Shown here: one piece after another, positions 27,379 to 37,900 of the stretch
How the letters are laid out: the number at the start of each line of letters is the position of its first letter
Numbering within the stretch: the first letter of the stretch is position 1
NCBI RefSeq assembly: GCF_008065135.1
Contig: NZ_CP042914.1
Location: 6,553,404-6,617,403, forward strand
Origin: Roseimaritima ulvae
GTDB lineage: Bacteria > Planctomycetota > Planctomycetia > Pirellulales > Pirellulaceae
Direction: 5' to 3'
Length of the DNA: 64,000 nt
Notes under the pieces: generated by a model
What the model was told of the DNA's origin: nothing
Seen by the model: only the letters and a program-made list of their open reading frames with translations
Databases searched by the model: none
Translations under genes and position numbers: made by a program

Positions 27379-29436
27379 TTGGCAAATTCGTCTAATACGT
27401 CTAACCCGACCCCCGCGCGTCCCTCGGCTTACCTGGTCATCCGGCAGGGGGGGCGATGGACCGACGTGCTGCGGTTGCTGCCCGGCCGCCGCGTCCGCAT
27501 CGGCCGGGCCAGCACCAGCCAGATCGTGATCCACAGCGAACGCTGCAGCCGCCAACATTCCGAGATTTTCCCGGTTTCCGACGGCGAAGCCTGGGTCGTG
27601 AGGGACCTGAACAGCCGCAATGGGACGCTGGTCGACAGCCAACGGATCGAGGAAGACCATGTACTGAGCGAAGGGGAAACGATCGAGGTGGCGGGCTGTC
27701 AGATGACCTTTGTCCGCCGCATCGCCGACGCTTTTGGCGGTGGCCAGGGACCGGCCCTAGCCCCGACAGCGGCCGGCAGCGACCAACAAACCACCGGCGG
27801 CGGCGAATCGGCCACGATCACGCACCGCCGCGACAGCAGCACCTACCTGAAACCTCAAGATATCCCTCTGACCGGATCGCGTCCGGCTGCGGACACCGAA
27901 GCCGGACGCGAGCTGTTCCGTTTGTCCTTCGAATTGGCTCGCTGCGATTCAGCCGAATCCGCCGCCGCCACGGCCCTGCAAGGCATCGCCAGTCACCTGG
28001 GTGTGGGCAGCGGGGCGGTGTTGCTGGACCCATCCGATCGACCGGGCCCGGCGCGGGCCACCGACGTGGCCGACTTGGCGGTGATCGCCACCCATCAACA
28101 AGGCGACCGTTCCTACCATCGCCTGCCGGACCTGCTGGCCAGCACTGTGCTCAAGGGCAACGAAGCCGTGTTGGCTCGCAACATTCGCGATGACGCCAAA
28201 CTGGCCACCCCCGACAGCCAAGGCAATCTGTCGACCAGCAGCACCGTCTGCACGCCGCTGCGCAGCAAGACCGGTCCGGTCGGCGTGCTGCACATCTATA
28301 CCGACGACGGGCAACGCGACCTGACGCCCGACGATCTGGAATTCATCGTTGCGGTTGGGGAAAGCCTATCGCTGGCGCTGCGCAATTTGCAGCGTGAAGA
28401 ACAGCTCAGCGACACGCTGCAGAAGACGCGGCGACGCGTCGACCAGTTGCGAGAACAGCTGGCCGACACCACCAAAATCGTCGGCAAGAGTGAAGCGATC
28501 CTGGCGGTCAAAGAAAACATCCGCCGCGCCGCGCCCACTCCGGCCACCGTGCTGATCCGCGGAGAAAGCGGTACCGGCAAAGAACTTGTAGCCGCGGCGA
28601 TCCACCAGTACAGCAACCGCGCCGAAGGGCCGTTTGTGTGTTTGAACTGCGCCGCACTATCGCCGACGCTGCTGGAAAGCGAATTGTTTGGGCACGAAAA
28701 AGGCGCCTTTACCGGCGCTACCGAACGCAAGCTGGGCAAGTTCGAAGCCGCCGACGGGGGCACACTGATGCTGGACGAAATCGGCGAGATGAACCAAGAG
28801 ATTCAAGCCAAGTTTCTCCGCGTGCTGGAAGGCCATGCCTTTGAACGCGTGGGCGGCAATCAGCCGATCAAAGCCGATGTGCGAGTCGTGGCGGCGACCA
28901 ACCGTGATTTGGAACAAGCCGTCCGCGAAGGCAAATTCCGCTCCGACTTGTATTTTCGTCTGCACGTGGTCGAAATCCTGATCCCTCCGCTGCGTCAACG
29001 CGGCACCGACATCCTGCGGCTGGCCGACTTCTTTTTGAAACGCTTCTCCCAGCAGATGGGGCGCAAGATCGACGGTTTCACCGCCGCGGCCCGCAAACAC
29101 CTCAGCCGCTACGATTGGCCGGGGAACGTGCGAGAGCTAAAAAACGTCATCGAACGCGCCGTGGTGCTGTCGTCTAGCCCCGAAGTCGACGTCAGCGATT
29201 TGGTGCTGTCCAACATCCAGCTCGAGACTCAAACGCCCACTACATCTGGTCGCAACGGCAGCCCCGCGGTGGAACTGATCTCGTTGGAAGCCATGGAAAA
29301 GCGTCACATCGTCGATGTACTGAGCGCCACGGGCGGCAACAAAAGCCGCGCCGCCACGATCCTGGGCATCGAACGCAGCACCCTGGATCGCAAAATCCGC
29401 CGCTACAAACTCGCCCCCGAGCAATGGAACAAATAG
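27379..29436 (+). CDS. Sigma-54-dependent activator with FHA and GAF domains
   Basis: A 685-aa enhancer-binding protein. Domains in order: FHA (about 18-112, with [22 protein letters not shown] and LNSRNGT), which binds phosphothreonine; a low-complexity linker; GAF (about 175-335, [20 protein letters not shown]); and the AAA+ domain (about 368-600). The AAA+ domain has Walker A GESGTGKE (395-402), the sigma-54-contacting GAFTGA loop (442-447) and Walker [10 protein letters not shown] Fis-type HTH at about 635-675 ([20 protein letters not shown]) completes it. There is no response-regulator receiver; FHA makes Ser/Thr phosphorylation the probable input. The frame opens with TTG at 27379; no in-frame ATG precedes the FHA domain. 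It lies upstream of the 157-bp array. Confidence 0.95.
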   Translation: MANSSNTSNPTPARPSAYLVIRQGGRWTDVLRLLPGRRVRIGRASTSQIVIHSERCSRQHSEIFPVSDGEAWVVRDLNSRNGTLVDSQRIEEDHVLSEGETIEVAGCQMTFVRRIADAFGGGQGPALAPTAAGSDQQTTGGGESATITHRRDSSTYLKPQDIPLTGSRPAADTEAGRELFRLSFELARCDSAESAAATALQGIASHLGVGSGAVLLDPSDRPGPARATDVADLAVIATHQQGDRSYHRLPDLLASTVLKGNEAVLARNIRDDAKLATPDSQGNLSTSSTVCTPLRSKTGPVGVLHIYTDDGQRDLTPDDLEFIVAVGESLSLALRNLQREEQLSDTLQKTRRRVDQLREQLADTTKIVGKSEAILAVKENIRRAAPTPATVLIRGESGTGKELVAAAIHQYSNRAEGPFVCLNCAALSPTLLESELFGHEKGAFTGATERKLGKFEAADGGTLMLDEIGEMNQEIQAKFLRVLEGHAFERVGGNQPIKADVRVVAATNRDLEQAVREGKFRSDLYFRLHVVEILIPPLRQRGTDILRLADFFLKRFSQQMGRKIDGFTAAARKHLSRYDWPGNVRELKNVIERAVVLSSSPEVDVSDLVLSNIQLETQTPTTSGRNGSPAVELISLEAMEKRHIVDVLSATGGNKSRAATILGIERSTLDRKIRRYKLAPEQWNK

Positions 29437-29448
29437 CAAGCCATAGAG

Positions 29449-31330
29449 ACAATCACCGCGTCTTTCCGGCCTCGGCATGCTCGGACGCGGCGCGCGGGAG
29501 ATGGGCAGAAAAATTGAGGGCAAGAAGAACCCAACCGGAAAACGACCGAGCAACCTTTTCTTGTCCTCAATATTCTTGCCCACAACACAACAGCAGCGAC
29601 GGGGACAATCACCGCGTCTTTCCGGCCTCGGCATGCTCGGACGCGGCGCGCGGGAGGTGGGCAGAAAAATTGAGGGCAAGAAGAACCCAACCGGAAAACG
29701 ATCGAGCAGCCTTTTCTTGTCCTCAATCTTCTTGCCCAAATCACAACAGCAGCGACGGGGACACGCACCGCGCATTCCTGACCCCGGCATGCTCGGACGC
29801 GGCGCGGGGGAGATGGGCAGAAAAATTGAGGGCAAGAAGAACCCAACCGGAAAACGACCGAGCAACCTTTTCTTGTCCTCAATATTCTTGCCCACAACAC
29901 AACAGCAGCGACGGGGACAGTCACCGCGCATTTCCGGACCCCGGCATGCTCGGACGCGGCGCGCGGGAGGTGGGCAGAAAAACTGAGGGCAAGGAGAACC
30001 CAACCGGAAAACGATCGAGCAGCCTTTTCTTGTCCTCAATATTCTTGCCCAAATCACAACAGCAGCGACGGGGACAGTCACCGCGCATTTCCGGACCCCG
30101 GCATGCTCGGACGCGGCGCGCGGGAGGTGGGCAGAAAAACTGAGGGCAAGAAGAACCCAACCGGAAAACGATCGAGCAGCCTTTTCTTGTCCTCAATATT
30201 CTTGCCCACAACACAACAGCAGCGACGGGGACAGTCACCGCGCATTTCCGGACCCCGGCATGCTCGGACGCGGCGCGCGGGAGGTGGGCAGAAAAATTGA
30301 GGGCAAGAAGAACCCAACCGGAAAACGACCGAGCAGCCTTTTCTTGTCCTCAATCTTCTTGCCCACAACACAACAGCAGCGACGGGGACAGTCACCGCGC
30401 ATTTCCGGACCCCGGCATGCTCGGACGCGGCGCGCGGGAGGTGGGCAAAAAAATTGAGGGCAAGAAGAACCCAACCGGAAAACGATCGAGCAGCCTTTTC
30501 TTGTCCTCAATCTTCTTGCCCACAACACAACAGCAGCGACGGGGACAGTCACCGCGCATTTCCGGACCCCGGCATGCTCGGACGCGGCGCGCGGGAGGTG
30601 GGCAGAAAAACTGAGGGCAAGAAGAACCCAACCGGAAAACGATCGAGCAGCCTTTTCTTGTCCTCAATCTTCTTGCCCACAACACAACAGCAGCGACGGG
30701 GACAGTCACCGCGCATTTCCGGACCCCGGCATGCTCGGACGCGGCGCGCGGGAGGTGGGCAGAAAAATTGAGGGCAAGAAGAACCCAACCGGAAAACGAC
30801 CGAGCAACCTTTTCTTGTCCTCAATATTCTTGCCCACAACACAACAGCAGCGACGGGGACAGTCACCGCGCATTTCCGGACCCCGGCATGCTCGGACGCG
30901 GCGCGCGGGAGGCGGGCAAAAAAATTGAGGGCAAGAAGAACCCAACCGGAAAACGACCGAGCAGCCTTTTCTTGTCCTCAATCTTCTTGCCCAAACCACA
31001 ACAGCTGCGACGGGGACAGTCACCGCGCATTTCCTGACCCCGGCATGCTCGGACGCGGCGCGCGGGAGGTGGGCAAAAAAATTGAGGGCAAGAAGAACCC
31101 AACCGGAAAACGATCGAGCAGCCTTTTCTTGTCCTCAATATTCTTGCCCACAACACAACAGCAGCGACGGGGACAGTCACCGCGCATTTCCGGACCCCGG
31201 CATGCTCGGACGCGGCGCGCGGGAGGTGGGCAGAAAAATTGGGGGCAAGAAGAACCCAACCGGAAAACGACCGAGCAGCCTTTTCTTGTCCTCAATCTTC
31301 TTGCCCAAATCACAACAGCAGCGACAGAGA
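29449..31330. repeat. 12-copy tandem array of a 157-bp hairpin-forming unit
   Basis: Units start at 29449, 29605, 29761, 29917, 30074, 30231, 30388, 30545, 30702, 30859, 31016 and 31173. The period is 156 bp for the first units and 157 bp after that. Each starts ACAGTCACCGCGC and carries a long imperfect inverted repeat: the arm GTGGGCAGAAAAATTGAGGG onward pairs with the arm ending CTCAATCTTCTTGCCCAC, about 28 nt per arm with five mismatches. Copies differ at only a few positions, some alternating between copies. Both strands give 65- to 105-aa frames that just track the repeat; I do not take them as genes. The array fills the gap between the activator gene (ends 29436) and the CPBP gene. Confidence 0.97.
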
Positions 31331-31382
31331 CCGCGCGCCCATTCCTTTGTCGGGTGACCGGCGTGGGGATCTCTGCGTCTTG

Positions 31383-32039
31383 CTAGTTTCCGAAATTGGT
31401 GGCGATGAGGTCCACGAAGACGATGGCGTTGGTGAGGATATGGCTGACGACGGTCCAGCCGATGCGTCCGGTTCGCGCCGCGATCAGGCCCCAGAACGCG
31501 CCCACTACGGCCGCGCCTCCAACAACGACGATCGGGCCGTGATAGGAAACGCCGTGGGCAAACACCAAGGGGATATGCCAAGCCGTAAACAGCACGACTC
31601 CCCACACCTGCAAGCCGCGCCGCCCGCCGGCCTGCGTCACAAACGCTCCCCGCCAATAAAACTCTTCCGCAAACCCGTTGACCACCGCCAACGGCAGCGC
31701 CCACGTGATGGCTGCCCACGGCGTCGGTCGCGGCCATTCGAACCAAGCCGCGACGGCCAATAAACTCACCAGAGCCAATACGCTCCACGGCACCCAACGC
31801 TGCTCGCCGACCTTCAAGCTCAGCAGCCCCCGCCGCTGCCCGGGCCTCTGAAACACAAACCCCAATGGCAAACAGAAACCGAACCAGTACAGCGCGAACA
31901 CGGCCAGCGTCCCGGGCGCGGGGCCCAGCCAACGGGTTAGTGTTGGTACCAGCACAAACATGCCGGCAACCAAGGCAACCGATGCCAAAATCAATCGTGC
32001 GGGAGTACGGCGGGGAAGGGGGATAGCTAAATTCCTCAA
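31383..32039 (-). CDS. CPBP-family intramembrane metalloprotease
   Basis: A 218-aa polytopic membrane protein with about six to seven hydrophobic segments. CPBP (Abi/Rce1-like) motifs are visible: EEFYWRG (125-131, catalytic Glu pair and Arg130), AWH with His155 in TAWHIPLVF, and SHILTN with His200 near the C-terminus. The family cleaves or processes membrane-bound substrates; Rce1 and bacteriocin-immunity proteins are relatives. The substrate here cannot be told. It is convergent with the array and the sigma-54 activator, and divergent from the zinc-ribbon protein at 32138. Confidence 0.9.
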   Translation of the reverse strand: MRNLAIPLPRRTPARLILASVALVAGMFVLVPTLTRWLGPAPGTLAVFALYWFGFCLPLGFVFQRPGQRRGLLSLKVGEQRWVPWSVLALVSLLAVAAWFEWPRPTPWAAITWALPLAVVNGFAEEFYWRGAFVTQAGGRRGLQVWGVVLFTAWHIPLVFAHGVSYHGPIVVVGGAAVVGAFWGLIAARTGRIGWTVVSHILTNAIVFVDLIATNFGN

Positions 32040-32137
32040 ATTTCAGTTTCAAATCTCAAATTGCAACCAACCCTCCGCCACTCGCGGTTTGATTAGACTT
32101 TAAGCACTACCTTTTCCGCTCGTTAAGGCCAACTGCG

Positions 32138-33130
32138 ATGCCAAGAGTCAAATGTGGCAAATGCCAAGCCGTCATTAAACTGGATGCGGTGCCCCGCGAC
32201 GGCGCGATCCATTGCCCTGAATGCGGGGCGTCGTTTCGTGTCCGCACCAAAGCGTCCGAGCAGGCATCTCATCCGCCCGCCGCGGCCCCCCCCGATACGC
32301 CGCCGCCCACTCCCGCACCTGGCGCTGCATCACCGCCCATCCCTTCGGCGCCGGCGAGCGGCCCTCCGGACTTTTCTTTCGTCGCCACCGCTTCGACTTC
32401 GCAACCCCAATCCAGCGGCGGCATCGATTTGGGGTTTTTAGCGAACAAACAGCCGGCCCCGGCCGCTCCGGCGGAACCTACCGTGACCTCGCCGACCGAA
32501 TCGCCCTCATCTCCAGCCGCTTCTCCAGCCTCCAACGAGCCGCCATCGGTTAACGTACCGCCTTCGCCAAATGTTCCCCCCGCGTCCCCGCCGCAGCCTG
32601 CAGCGGCCAGTCCGTATGCGTCGCCCGCGCCGGCGATCGCCTCCGAAGAGCCGAGTCGTGCGGCGAAGCAAGCGGGCAGCGAGTTGCTGGCGATGCCGGC
32701 GCCCAGTTTGATCGGGGGCATGTTCGATGGCTCCTTCCGTTATTTTTTAACTCCACGGATCGTCAAGATTTTTTGGATCCTGGCTTTAGTGGCCGCGGGC
32801 ATCGCACTGACTCTGGTACTGGGCGGTTACTTTTTGATGCTGTTCGGCATCATGGTCGCCGACGCCGCGCCGACAACCGGTCCTCAATACGCCGCGGAAC
32901 TGGGTACCTCGGCAGACACACTGATGCAATTTCAACCTGGCCCCTCATCGAACTTTACCATGATGGGAAAACTGGGCACGGTGCTGTTTTCCACGCTCTA
33001 CACGCTGGCATCCTGCACAATGATCCTGATGTGGTTGCTGTTCTTGCGGATGATCCTGGAAGCCTTCTGTGTGCTGTTCGGTATCCGCGTCAATCTGCGG
33101 ACGATGGTCGAAACACTGCAGGAGGGCTGA
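32138..33130 (+). CDS. Zinc-ribbon plus DUF4282 membrane protein
   Basis: A 330-aa protein. A four-Cys zinc ribbon sits at the N-terminus (Cys6, Cys9, Cys26, Cys29; VKCGKCQAVIKLDAVPRDGA then HCPECG), matching the MJ0042-type zinc finger. It is followed by a Pro/Ala/Ser-rich linker (about 45-190) and a C-terminal DUF4282 region (about 193-325) with two membrane segments (IFWILALVAAGIALTLVLGG and TMILMWLLFLRMILEAFCVL). The start is MFDGSFRYFLTPRIVKIFW. The function of DUF4282 is not known. It ends 12 bp from the convergent kinase gene. Confidence 0.88.
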   Translation: MPRVKCGKCQAVIKLDAVPRDGAIHCPECGASFRVRTKASEQASHPPAAAPPDTPPPTPAPGAASPPIPSAPASGPPDFSFVATASTSQPQSSGGIDLGFLANKQPAPAAPAEPTVTSPTESPSSPAASPASNEPPSVNVPPSPNVPPASPPQPAAASPYASPAPAIASEEPSRAAKQAGSELLAMPAPSLIGGMFDGSFRYFLTPRIVKIFWILALVAAGIALTLVLGGYFLMLFGIMVADAAPTTGPQYAAELGTSADTLMQFQPGPSSNFTMMGKLGTVLFSTLYTLASCTMILMWLLFLRMILEAFCVLFGIRVNLRTMVETLQEG

Positions 33131-33141
33131 GCGAAGCGGCG

Positions 33142-34758
33142 TTACTTCGGTAAAGGCTTTTGATCGATGGTGGTTTGGGAAGCGGCAGCGGAAGCCGGAG
33201 CAGCATCGGGTCGACGATAACGCCGCGCCAAGATCGTTAGGGCGGTGAACCACGTGCCGCCGAACAACAACGGAGCGGCGGTGGGGAACCACAGAGCCAG
33301 CAACGCGACGAACTGGAAGGCGATGCCCATGACGATGGCCCCGCCCCAGACATGACCGCCCATGGCCAGAAACCCGAACCCGCTGAGCGCCGCGGCGACG
33401 GGAAAGATCGCCGTGTGTGGAATGCCGCCCATCAACAACATCACGTTCATCACGGCCAGCGTGACCAGGTACCCTGACCAGATCGACCATACCGGACGTT
33501 CGGCTACACTGTGCGGCGTGAGTGCGCCGTCGCGATAGTAATAGATCAGTCCCAGCAGGGCCACAAACATCGCGGCTCGCGGCACCCAAAAGGCGATCGG
33601 CTGGGGAAGGTGCAAATAGTTGAGCACAAAGATGCTGGTGTGAGCGGCCAGGATCGTACACCCCATCAGAAACAGCGCACGGCCCCAGGACCGAAAGTGT
33701 TCTTGATGCTGATCGCGGGACAGCGCGCGGGTCAGTTGATGCAATATCGACGAGCGATCGCTGACGATGCGATGACCGGCCAACCAGCGACTCAGATCTT
33801 CGGCCACCGCGGCGGCTGAGGCATAACGGTTTTCCGGTTCGTCTTCCAAGCACTGCATGCAGATGTGTTCCAGATCGGCGGGCACCTGCGGACAGATCTG
33901 CCGCGGCGCGATCGGATCGCAGGTCAACACACGCTGCAAGATTTCTCCCGGCGTGTCGCCTTGATGCGGTGGTCGCCCGGTCAACAGCGCGTACAGGATC
34001 GCTCCGAGTGCATAGATGTCGGCGGCCGGTCCGGTATCGGTTCGACCGGCTGCCTGTTCGGGACTCATATACGCCGGCGTACCGAGGATCTGCCCGGTGC
34101 GGGTCAGCAAGGTGCCGTCGCGATGCCATTTGGCCAATCCAAAATCGGTCAGCATCGGGCGTTGCTGGCCGTCCAACAACACGTTGTCGGGTTTCAGATC
34201 GCGGTGCACGATGCCTTGTTGATGCGCATATTCGATCGCCAAGGCGATGTCTCGGACCATGCTGGCCGCGCACTGCGGCGTGCAGTCATGGCGCTGGACC
34301 ATCGGTTCCAGGGTGGGGCCTTCGACCAGAGCCATCGAGAAATAGGGGTGGCCCTGCCAGGTACCGATGTCATAGATCGGCACGATATGGGGATGGTTCA
34401 TCCGCGCGGCCGCTTCGGCTTCGATGCGAAACCGCTGCCGCTGTTCGGCCGACGCCAAGACGCCGCCGTTGATCAATTTCACCGCCACGCGGCGCCGCAA
34501 GCCTTGCTGCCGAGCCTGGTAGACCACGCCCATACCGCCGCGAGCGATTTCATGTTCCAGCTGGTAGGGCCCGATTTGAGTGCCCGTCAGATCGGGCTCG
34601 GCCGCCTCGGTGGCTTCCATCCAGTGGTGGTTTTGGAAGAAATCACGCAGCTCTTCCGAATGTTCCGGATGCGCCGCCAAATAGGTTTCCGGCGCCGGTT
34701 GTTCGCCCGCTTCGAGCCGCTGCAGATAGTCGGCCATGATCGAATCGAGCGAGCTCAT
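33142..34758 (-). CDS. Membrane-anchored Ser/Thr protein kinase (Pkn/PASTA-less type)
   Basis: A 538-aa Hanks-type kinase. The N-terminal 60 residues have the planctomycete kinase preface (MADYLQRLEAGEQPAPETYL, HPEHSEELRDFF). The kinase domain covers about 64-330: G-loop IARGGMGVVY (71-80), Lys94 in VAVKLI, catalytic loop HRDLKPDN (185-192), DFGLAK (205-210), the activation-segment end GTPAYMSPEQ and the DIYALGAILY region. All catalytic residues are present. The C-terminal 200 residues form several membrane helices (LFLMGCTILAAHTSIFVLNY, YLVTLAVMNVMLLMGGI) instead of a PASTA sensor. It is divergent from the giant membrane protein gene across 167 bp. Confidence 0.95.
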   Translation of the reverse strand: MSSLDSIMADYLQRLEAGEQPAPETYLAAHPEHSEELRDFFQNHHWMEATEAAEPDLTGTQIGPYQLEHEIARGGMGVVYQARQQGLRRRVAVKLINGGVLASAEQRQRFRIEAEAAARMNHPHIVPIYDIGTWQGHPYFSMALVEGPTLEPMVQRHDCTPQCAASMVRDIALAIEYAHQQGIVHRDLKPDNVLLDGQQRPMLTDFGLAKWHRDGTLLTRTGQILGTPAYMSPEQAAGRTDTGPAADIYALGAILYALLTGRPPHQGDTPGEILQRVLTCDPIAPRQICPQVPADLEHICMQCLEDEPENRYASAAAVAEDLSRWLAGHRIVSDRSSILHQLTRALSRDQHQEHFRSWGRALFLMGCTILAAHTSIFVLNYLHLPQPIAFWVPRAAMFVALLGLIYYYRDGALTPHSVAERPVWSIWSGYLVTLAVMNVMLLMGGIPHTAIFPVAAALSGFGFLAMGGHVWGGAIVMGIAFQFVALLALWFPTAAPLLFGGTWFTALTILARRYRRPDAAPASAAASQTTIDQKPLPK

Positions 34759-34925
34759 GGGGATAAAACTTTAACCAAAAAGCTAAAAAAGAAGTACGCT
34801 TAACCGCACCGCCAGCGAACAAACGGGCTCTATGCGCCTGCCCCTCCAAAGTCAACTCAACGCGGGCACGCCAGCGACGGCGACAATCTGGCACCATGTA
34901 GACCTTACGACCAAAGCCATACGCC

Positions 34926-37900
34926 ATGACCACCTTTATTGTAATCGTGTTTGGGTTATTGATGGTGATGGTTGTAGGACACGTGCTGTGGCTGATCATG
35001 GCGGCCTTATTTCGCGCCATCACGGGCACGACATCGAACGAACTGGCCGGCAACCGCCGCCAGCCCGCCAGCGATCCATCGCTTCGTCGCGATTTGTGGG
35101 GCTATAAAAACACCGTCGACCGGCTGGGCCAACAGGGGCGGATCGACGTCGCCGAACGTGAACATTTGCACGCCCTGGGCCGAGTCTTAGGGGAACAGCT
35201 GTTCGCCGCCACCCCCGCGACAGCCCAGCCGCCCGTTGCCCAGTCCGCGGTGGAACCGCTCGATGGCGAGCGAGCGGAACAGTATCAAGGCGGCGTGCAC
35301 CCGTTGGATCAAGTCGAAGAAACTCCGCCGCTGGTGGCCGCTTTGGCCGACACCGGCGCAGCGGCCGACACCACGCCAATGCCATCGGCTGCGACGCCAG
35401 CGGCCGGACAACCGCCACTTGCCGGCCCGCCAAACGCTCCTCCCGCCAGCGTGGCCGCTGCGCCACCCATCGGCCGACGCGCGATGTCGGAAGTACTCAG
35501 CAGTTTCTTGGTGGCTCACAATATTCGCTGGGGAGAACTGATCGCCGGGTTGCTGATCGTATTCTGTTCGGTGGGGCTAGTGATCAGTCTTTGGCATCCG
35601 TTAACCGAAACACACCGCCTGTTGCCCTCGCTGGTGTTCCTCGGTGGCACGATCGCGATCGAAGCGGCGGGCTTGTATACGCTGCGGCGGTGGCGACTGC
35701 GGCATACCAGTCGAGCCGTGCTGACGATCGCCACGTTGTTGATTCCGTTAAGTGTGGTCGCGGGGATTGCGGTTGCCGGCACCGGGGAAGACGCGGTTCG
35801 CTTGAGCGATCCAGCGGCACTGGGCTTCATCACCATCGGTTCCGTCTTGTACCTGGGCGCGATTTGGCTGAGTGGTCTGGCGTTGGTCCGTCGACATGAC
35901 GCTCTTTGGTGGTTGCTGGCGATCGCCGTGCCGACGCTCAGTTTGCCTCTGGTGCCAGCGGTTGTTCGGCAGTGGGGCGGCGAGGGCGGCTGGTTGGTAG
36001 CCGCGGCGGCGTGGATCGTATCGGCCGCCGTGTTGGTGCCTGCCGGTCGGCGTCGCGCCCGGGCCGCAAGTCATGCGGTGGCACGTTCCGCCGCGGGGTT
36101 GGTCAGCTGGCCGGTGGTCCGTCCGGTGGCGGGCCGACATCAATTAATGATTACGGCCGTGGGCCTGTATGCCTTGGCCGTGTTGATCGGCTTCTTTACC
36201 TTTCACTACTCGGCCACGCTCAGCACGGTGATGCCCCTGGCGATCTCGATGCTTCCGCTGCTGGTCACCCTGGGCGGCGTCGGGGCGGTGCTTCGCGATT
36301 CGCGAGTTTCCTGGCAAGGTCTAACCGGCACGGTGTTGGTCGCGACCAGCAGCATTGCGGTGTTGGCGGTGTTCCCGATCGCGGCCAACCGTCCCGCTTG
36401 GCTGTTGCTTTGGGGACTGTCGGTGATCGCGGCGTCGGGCGTAGTCGCGTGGCGTCTGCGTTCCCAAGCCATGTTGGCGTGGGCAGGCATGGCGTTGGGA
36501 GTGGTAGCCGTGATGATCATTCCCTGGTGGTTGGGACCGACGCCCTTGGACGGTTCGGCACTGACGGCGGCTTGGTCCGGTTGGGGACAGACACCGTGGG
36601 GTGGTTTGGCCGAAATTTGGCGGCGACCGTTCTCGGGCACCGCCATGCTGACGGCTTTCATCTACGGGCTGGGGTTGCTGGCCTGCAGCGTGGCGTTGCC
36701 GCAACGCATGCGATTGGTTTCGCGTGCCGACGCGTCGTCCGGACTGGCGACCTCACTGGTCTCGGCGACGTGGCTGGTTTACGCGGTGTTGCTGGCCGTA
36801 ATCAGCGGATGTTTCGGCTGGCTGTTTGCTCCCCCCACGGCCTGGCGAACCGCCGCGGCGGTGATCGCCTGCACGGGGTTGCTGTCGATCGCCACGGCGA
36901 TATTGATCAAACGCGACCGCACACGGTTCGCTCCGCTGTGGCATCCGTTGCGTTTTCGTCTGCTGTGGATCGGGCAGTGCGGCTTGCTGCTGGCCGCCGC
37001 GATCGTGCTAGCTTGGTCCGTACCGCTGCGAGTGTGGGGCGTCGACGCCTGGCGGGACGGCAACGCATCTTGGTGGTGGATCGGTTTGGTGGGCGGATTC
37101 GCAGCCCTCTGGCAAATCCCTCGTTGGCTGTCGCCAAAATCTTTCCCCGCCAATCTAATGGCTCGCCGGAATTGGCTGCCCCTGGACGTGGGCTGCGGCC
37201 TGACCGCTGCGGTTGCGGTGATGCTCTGCGGCATGCTTGCCATACTGCGTCTGATCCTGACGTATGGAACCGACCAGCCGCTGCAATTTGCCTCCTGGAA
37301 CGTGCCCCTGGTGGCGCTCGCATTGCTCGCGTTTTGGCTTGTGGCTTACCGCGAACGAACCTCCAGCTTGCGAGCGATCCTGATGGACGTCCGCGTATTG
37401 ACCGCCCACGCGGCCCTGGGATGGATTTCCATTCGCATTCTTTCCAGCCGGCCGTTGTCGCTGCAGTGGATCGGCTCGATCGAACTGCTGGCAACGCTGG
37501 CCGCCCTGCTACTTGCCTGGCGATGGGCTCGCCCGAGGTTCGAGCTGGCCAAGGTTTTGGCAAGCCGCAGCGCGGGGTGGGGCGGGGTGGTCGTCGCCGC
37601 GTTGTCGGTGACGTTGCTTTATCATCATCTGCTGCAATCGTTTGTTTCCAATGCGGCGATCGATCCACAAGCCGTCTGGACGGTGGTGATCTGGATCGCG
37701 ACGGCGATCCTGGCGCTGTCGATCGGCTCGGTCGTTACGGCTCAACGAGGCTACGCGGTAGCTGCCGCAGCGCTGGTTCCTCTAGCCGCCGGCATCGCCG
37801 CGGCGGTCTATACCCAAGACCGCTGGATCTGGCTGGAGACGATCGGTTGGACGTCGCTATCGATCGTGGCCTGCCAACGGTTGTGCGAGGCGTCGGGTTT

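Noticed and set aside
29477-31386. Repeated 65- to 174-aa frames in the 157-bp array
   Set aside because: They recur at 157-bp steps on both strands, shift frame from copy to copy, and code only for repeated low-complexity text; not genes.
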